Both the position numbers and the translations under genes were made by a program. From contig JAHCMI010000036.1 in NCBI GenBank assembly GCA_019192545.1, forward strand, positions 21,260 through 85,259: DNA of 64,000 bases, given 5' to 3'. Shown piece after piece: positions 62,247 to 64,000 of the stretch. How positions within the stretch are numbered: the stretch's first letter is position 1; every line of letters begins with the position of its first letter. Source of the DNA: Rivularia sp. MS3. Lineage in GTDB: Bacteria; Cyanobacteriota; Cyanobacteriia; Cyanobacteriales; Nostocaceae. The notes below the pieces were generated by a model. The model was not told the origin of the DNA. It worked only from the letters and a program-made list of their open reading frames with translations, and did not search any database.

Positions 62247-62786
62247 ATGGAAAATTCTACTGTTTTTCGGCTATCTCCTTTGATTAGGATTACGCTTTTA
62301 AGTTTGTATACAGCGCTGACTTTACCGTTACCTTTTCTTGCTGACTTTACAAATGCACCCGTACCACCGACACTACTTTGGGTTGGTATCGGTATTGGTT
62401 TTATAATTTTGTACGCCGTTTTAACCGAACGAGTAATTTTAAACGAATCAGGAATTCAGGTTGTTTATCCTCCTTTGGTACCAAAGTTTTTTCGTAAAGG
62501 TTGGTTTTTGGCTTGGGAGGATGTAGAGGATTTGAAACCGCGTACAACCGGACAAGGAGGTATTGTTTATTATTTTGTTAGCAAGCAAAAGAAAGGTTAT
62601 TTGCTGCCGATGCGTGTAGCGGGATTTGCTCGTTTGGTGAGAATTGTACAGGAAAAAACGGGTATTGATACTACCGATGTTTACCCATTATCCCAGCCGT
62701 GGATGTATTTAATTTTGCTATCGTTTACGTTATTAATGTTTTTAGTTGATGGTTGGACGATTTTAACTGCACTACAAGTAAGTTAG
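62247..62786 (+). CDS. Membrane protein with PH-like middle domain, unknown
   Basis: 179 residues. Two N-terminal membrane helices (about 12-30 and 42-58), a soluble beta-rich part (VILNESGIQVVYPPLVPKFF, GWFLAWEDVEDLKPRTTGQG, IVYYFVSKQKKGYLLPMRV) resembling bacterial PH-type domains, and a C-terminal helix (WMYLILLSFTLLMFLVDGW). Proteins of this shape are common in cyanobacteria. No function is known. It follows the DUF4079 gene on the same strand with an STRR between, so co-transcription is possible but not shown. Confidence 0.7.
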   Translation: MENSTVFRLSPLIRITLLSLYTALTLPLPFLADFTNAPVPPTLLWVGIGIGFIILYAVLTERVILNESGIQVVYPPLVPKFFRKGWFLAWEDVEDLKPRTTGQGGIVYYFVSKQKKGYLLPMRVAGFARLVRIVQEKTGIDTTDVYPLSQPWMYLILLSFTLLMFLVDGWTILTALQVS

Positions 62787-62945
62787 GAGTTAGGAGTTAG
62801 GAGTTAAGAGTTAGGAGTTGTTAAGGTCTAAGGTTAAAGGTCAAAGGTCAAAGGTAATATATTAAAGAGCTTTAAACTCCTAACTTCTCCTTGTCTCCCC
62901 ATCTCCCCATCTCCCCATCTCCCCATCTCCCCATCTCCCCCCTCT
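62785..62945. repeat. Three STRR types in series
   Basis: TTAGGAG heptamers (62785-62818), AAAGGTC heptamers (62823-62853) and CCCCATCT octamers (62893-62945) follow each other in one spacer. The last array is the complement of the GGGGAGAT array at 63949-64000, with the Nudix and DUF3531 genes between them. Confidence 0.88.
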
Positions 62946-62964
62946 TCCCCCTCTTCCCCTCTCG

Positions 62965-63399
62965 CTATCCCAGATACTCCACAAATCCCTCGGGGACTAA
63001 TCTAACGCTGCCAGATTTCAAAGTTTTGATATCCATCCAAAGTGCTGTTTTTTCTCTTTCCCCTTCATTGAATGCGATTGTTTCTTGCTGGTAAAATTTA
63101 GGTTCAACAAAATCGCATTCGTAAAGTTGAATGATTTCGTGGCCTGGTTTTCCTTGGAAGGTAAATATATTTTCTAAGCAAGCTAAATAACGGATGTTGG
63201 TGATTTCTGCTTGGATTTCTTCTTGAAATTCGCGTTGCAGGGCTTGTTTACTGGTTTCGCCAAATTCTACACCACCGCCTAATGCGCGATAAAATTTATC
63301 ATTTTTGACTGGATCGTAGCCTTCGGAAACAAAAGTACGATTGTTGCGATCGCGAATAATTCCTAGGGCTAAAACGCGGATTTTACCTTCTTTATACAT
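62965..63399 (-). CDS. Nudix hydrolase
   Basis: 144 residues, one Nudix domain. The box GX5EX7REUXEEXGU is at 42-64: GGVEFGETSKQALQREFQEE then IQA, where the late Gly is Gln. The metal-binding REFQEE is intact, so activity is likely. The N-terminus (RVLALGIIRDRNNRTFVSEGYDP) and the C-terminal LVPEGFVEYL agree with ADP-ribose/dNTP-type Nudix proteins; substrate cannot be told. It lies 19 bases downstream of the DUF3531 gene and is probably co-transcribed with it. Confidence 0.92.
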   Translation of the reverse strand: MYKEGKIRVLALGIIRDRNNRTFVSEGYDPVKNDKFYRALGGGVEFGETSKQALQREFQEEIQAEITNIRYLACLENIFTFQGKPGHEIIQLYECDFVEPKFYQQETIAFNEGEREKTALWMDIKTLKSGSVRLVPEGFVEYLG

Positions 63400-63418
63400 T
63401 TAATTTTCCTATATTTCC

Positions 63419-63871
63419 CTAGTTATCATGAATAAATGAAGGGCGACTATCGCTATCTTCAACTGGCCAATCTGCATTTTCGCCGCCAATGTAGACTTCA
63501 TCAATGGTGACGTATTCTTGACCTAACTGAGTCAAAGCGTTGATGAGAATATCAAGCGCGATCGCGTCGGAAGTTCCTAAGTCAAACCAGCATCTTCCCC
63601 AATCTCCGTTGTATTCAAATTCGCCCATATTGTGCATTAAAGCCAGCAAACTATTTTGATAACCATCTTGGTCATAATGTAAATAGCTAATATCAAGCCC
63701 GGTTTCCTGAACTTGAAGATTTTCGGCATTAAAAGCACCTAATTTACCCAAGTAAAACCAGGAATCAAAAAGTTCTTCTACAAACTGCTTCTCTCGTTCG
63801 GAAGGAACCGTACTAAACCTCAGCCAAATCCAGATGTCAAAAGGATTAATCTCGCGGAATTCTATTTTCAT
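63419..63871 (-). CDS. DUF3531 family protein
   Basis: 150 residues, soluble, acidic. The pattern MKIEFREINPFDIWIWLRFSTVPSEREKQFVEELFDSWF and then LDISYLHYDQDGYQNSLLALMHNMGEFEYNGDWGRCWFDLGTSDAIALDILINAL matches the DUF3531 family of cyanobacteria and plant plastids. No function is established. It precedes the Nudix gene in what looks like a two-gene unit. Confidence 0.85.
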   Translation of the reverse strand: MKIEFREINPFDIWIWLRFSTVPSEREKQFVEELFDSWFYLGKLGAFNAENLQVQETGLDISYLHYDQDGYQNSLLALMHNMGEFEYNGDWGRCWFDLGTSDAIALDILINALTQLGQEYVTIDEVYIGGENADWPVEDSDSRPSFIHDN

Positions 63872-63948
63872 GTATTGGAATATTCCCGATTACTTTTACC
63901 CAAAGTTATTGTAGAAGAAGTACGGAAAATTGGGAGGGGAAAGAAGGA

Positions 63949-64000
63949 GATGGGGAGATGGGGAGATGGGGAGATGGGGAGATGGGGAGATGGGGAGATG
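63949..64000. repeat. (GGGGAGAT)n array at the window edge
   Basis: Perfect octamers GGGGAGAT run to the end of the window, at least six copies, and continue beyond it. It is the same unit as at 62893-62945 (complement) and in the coding region of the histidine kinase at 11979-12033. Confidence 0.9.

Noticed and set aside
35831..64000. CRISPR arrays among the tandem repeats
   Set aside because: The repeat units are 7-11 bases and directly adjoining, without unique spacers; they are STRRs.

Overview
The window is a 64 kb piece of a cyanobacterial chromosome, most likely from a filamentous, heterocyst-type lineage (Nostocales). Evidence for this: at least a dozen HIP1 octamers (GCGATCGC) spread over genes and spacers; many families that are typical of or restricted to cyanobacteria (DUF2854, DUF1830, DUF4079, DUF3531, the Tll0287-like/DUF3365 haem domain, DICT); low G+C DNA; and spacers full of short tandemly repeated repeats (STRRs) and small palindromic mobile elements. 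No tRNA, rRNA, CRISPR array, prophage or complete transposase gene was seen.

Layout. 1-4.3 kb: fragments of housekeeping genes, a lone receiver protein and polyphosphate kinase. 4.7-10.6 kb: a chaperone-usher type surface-fibre operon on the minus strand (pilin-like subunit, second secreted subunit, PapD-like chaperone, very long usher), with stem-loops in its spacers. 11.6-20 kb: an orphan sensor kinase whose reading frame contains an intergenic repeat, a DUF2267-like protein, an orphan TRAP-type binding protein with an added N-terminal helical domain, a TPR protein, an ECF-like sigma factor, a VOC-fold protein and two unknown proteins. 20-27 kb: lysS, a ClpP-fold protease, an M48 protease and a DinG-like protein without a Walker A motif. 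27-33 kb: the conserved rimP-nusA-ylxR-infB translation/transcription operon. 33-47 kb: membrane, peptidoglycan-binding and signalling proteins, with two Ser/Thr kinases (one with a WD40 propeller), a haem-binding HAMP receptor, a PhnD-like lipoprotein and an FHA-FHA-ABCG transporter. 47.8-51.1 kb: a minus-strand cluster made of a small unknown protein, a structured RNA, a helical/vWA protein and an HTH-tailed protein. 51.8-64 kb: ordinary conserved cyanobacterial genes (clpS with a CPBP protease, WG-repeat and pentapeptide-repeat proteins, a DICT protein, a cobalamin radical SAM protein, DUF1830, DUF4079, Nudix, DUF3531).

The best candidate for an undescribed system is at 47.8-51.1 kb. A vWA protein with an intact MIDAS motif follows an alpha-helical region, an architecture like Ro60/Rsr. 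Directly upstream of it lies an 85-base element that folds into one long interrupted hairpin. One base pair in it is possible only if the minus strand is transcribed, the strand of the protein genes. This recalls Ro60 with its Y RNA, but the match was made by eye and from memory, not by search. Other notable observations are a mobile element nested inside another with an 11-base target duplication, a repeat translated inside a histidine kinase, an STRR that supplies a stop codon, and a run of stem-loops placed where fimbrial operons adjust subunit ratios.
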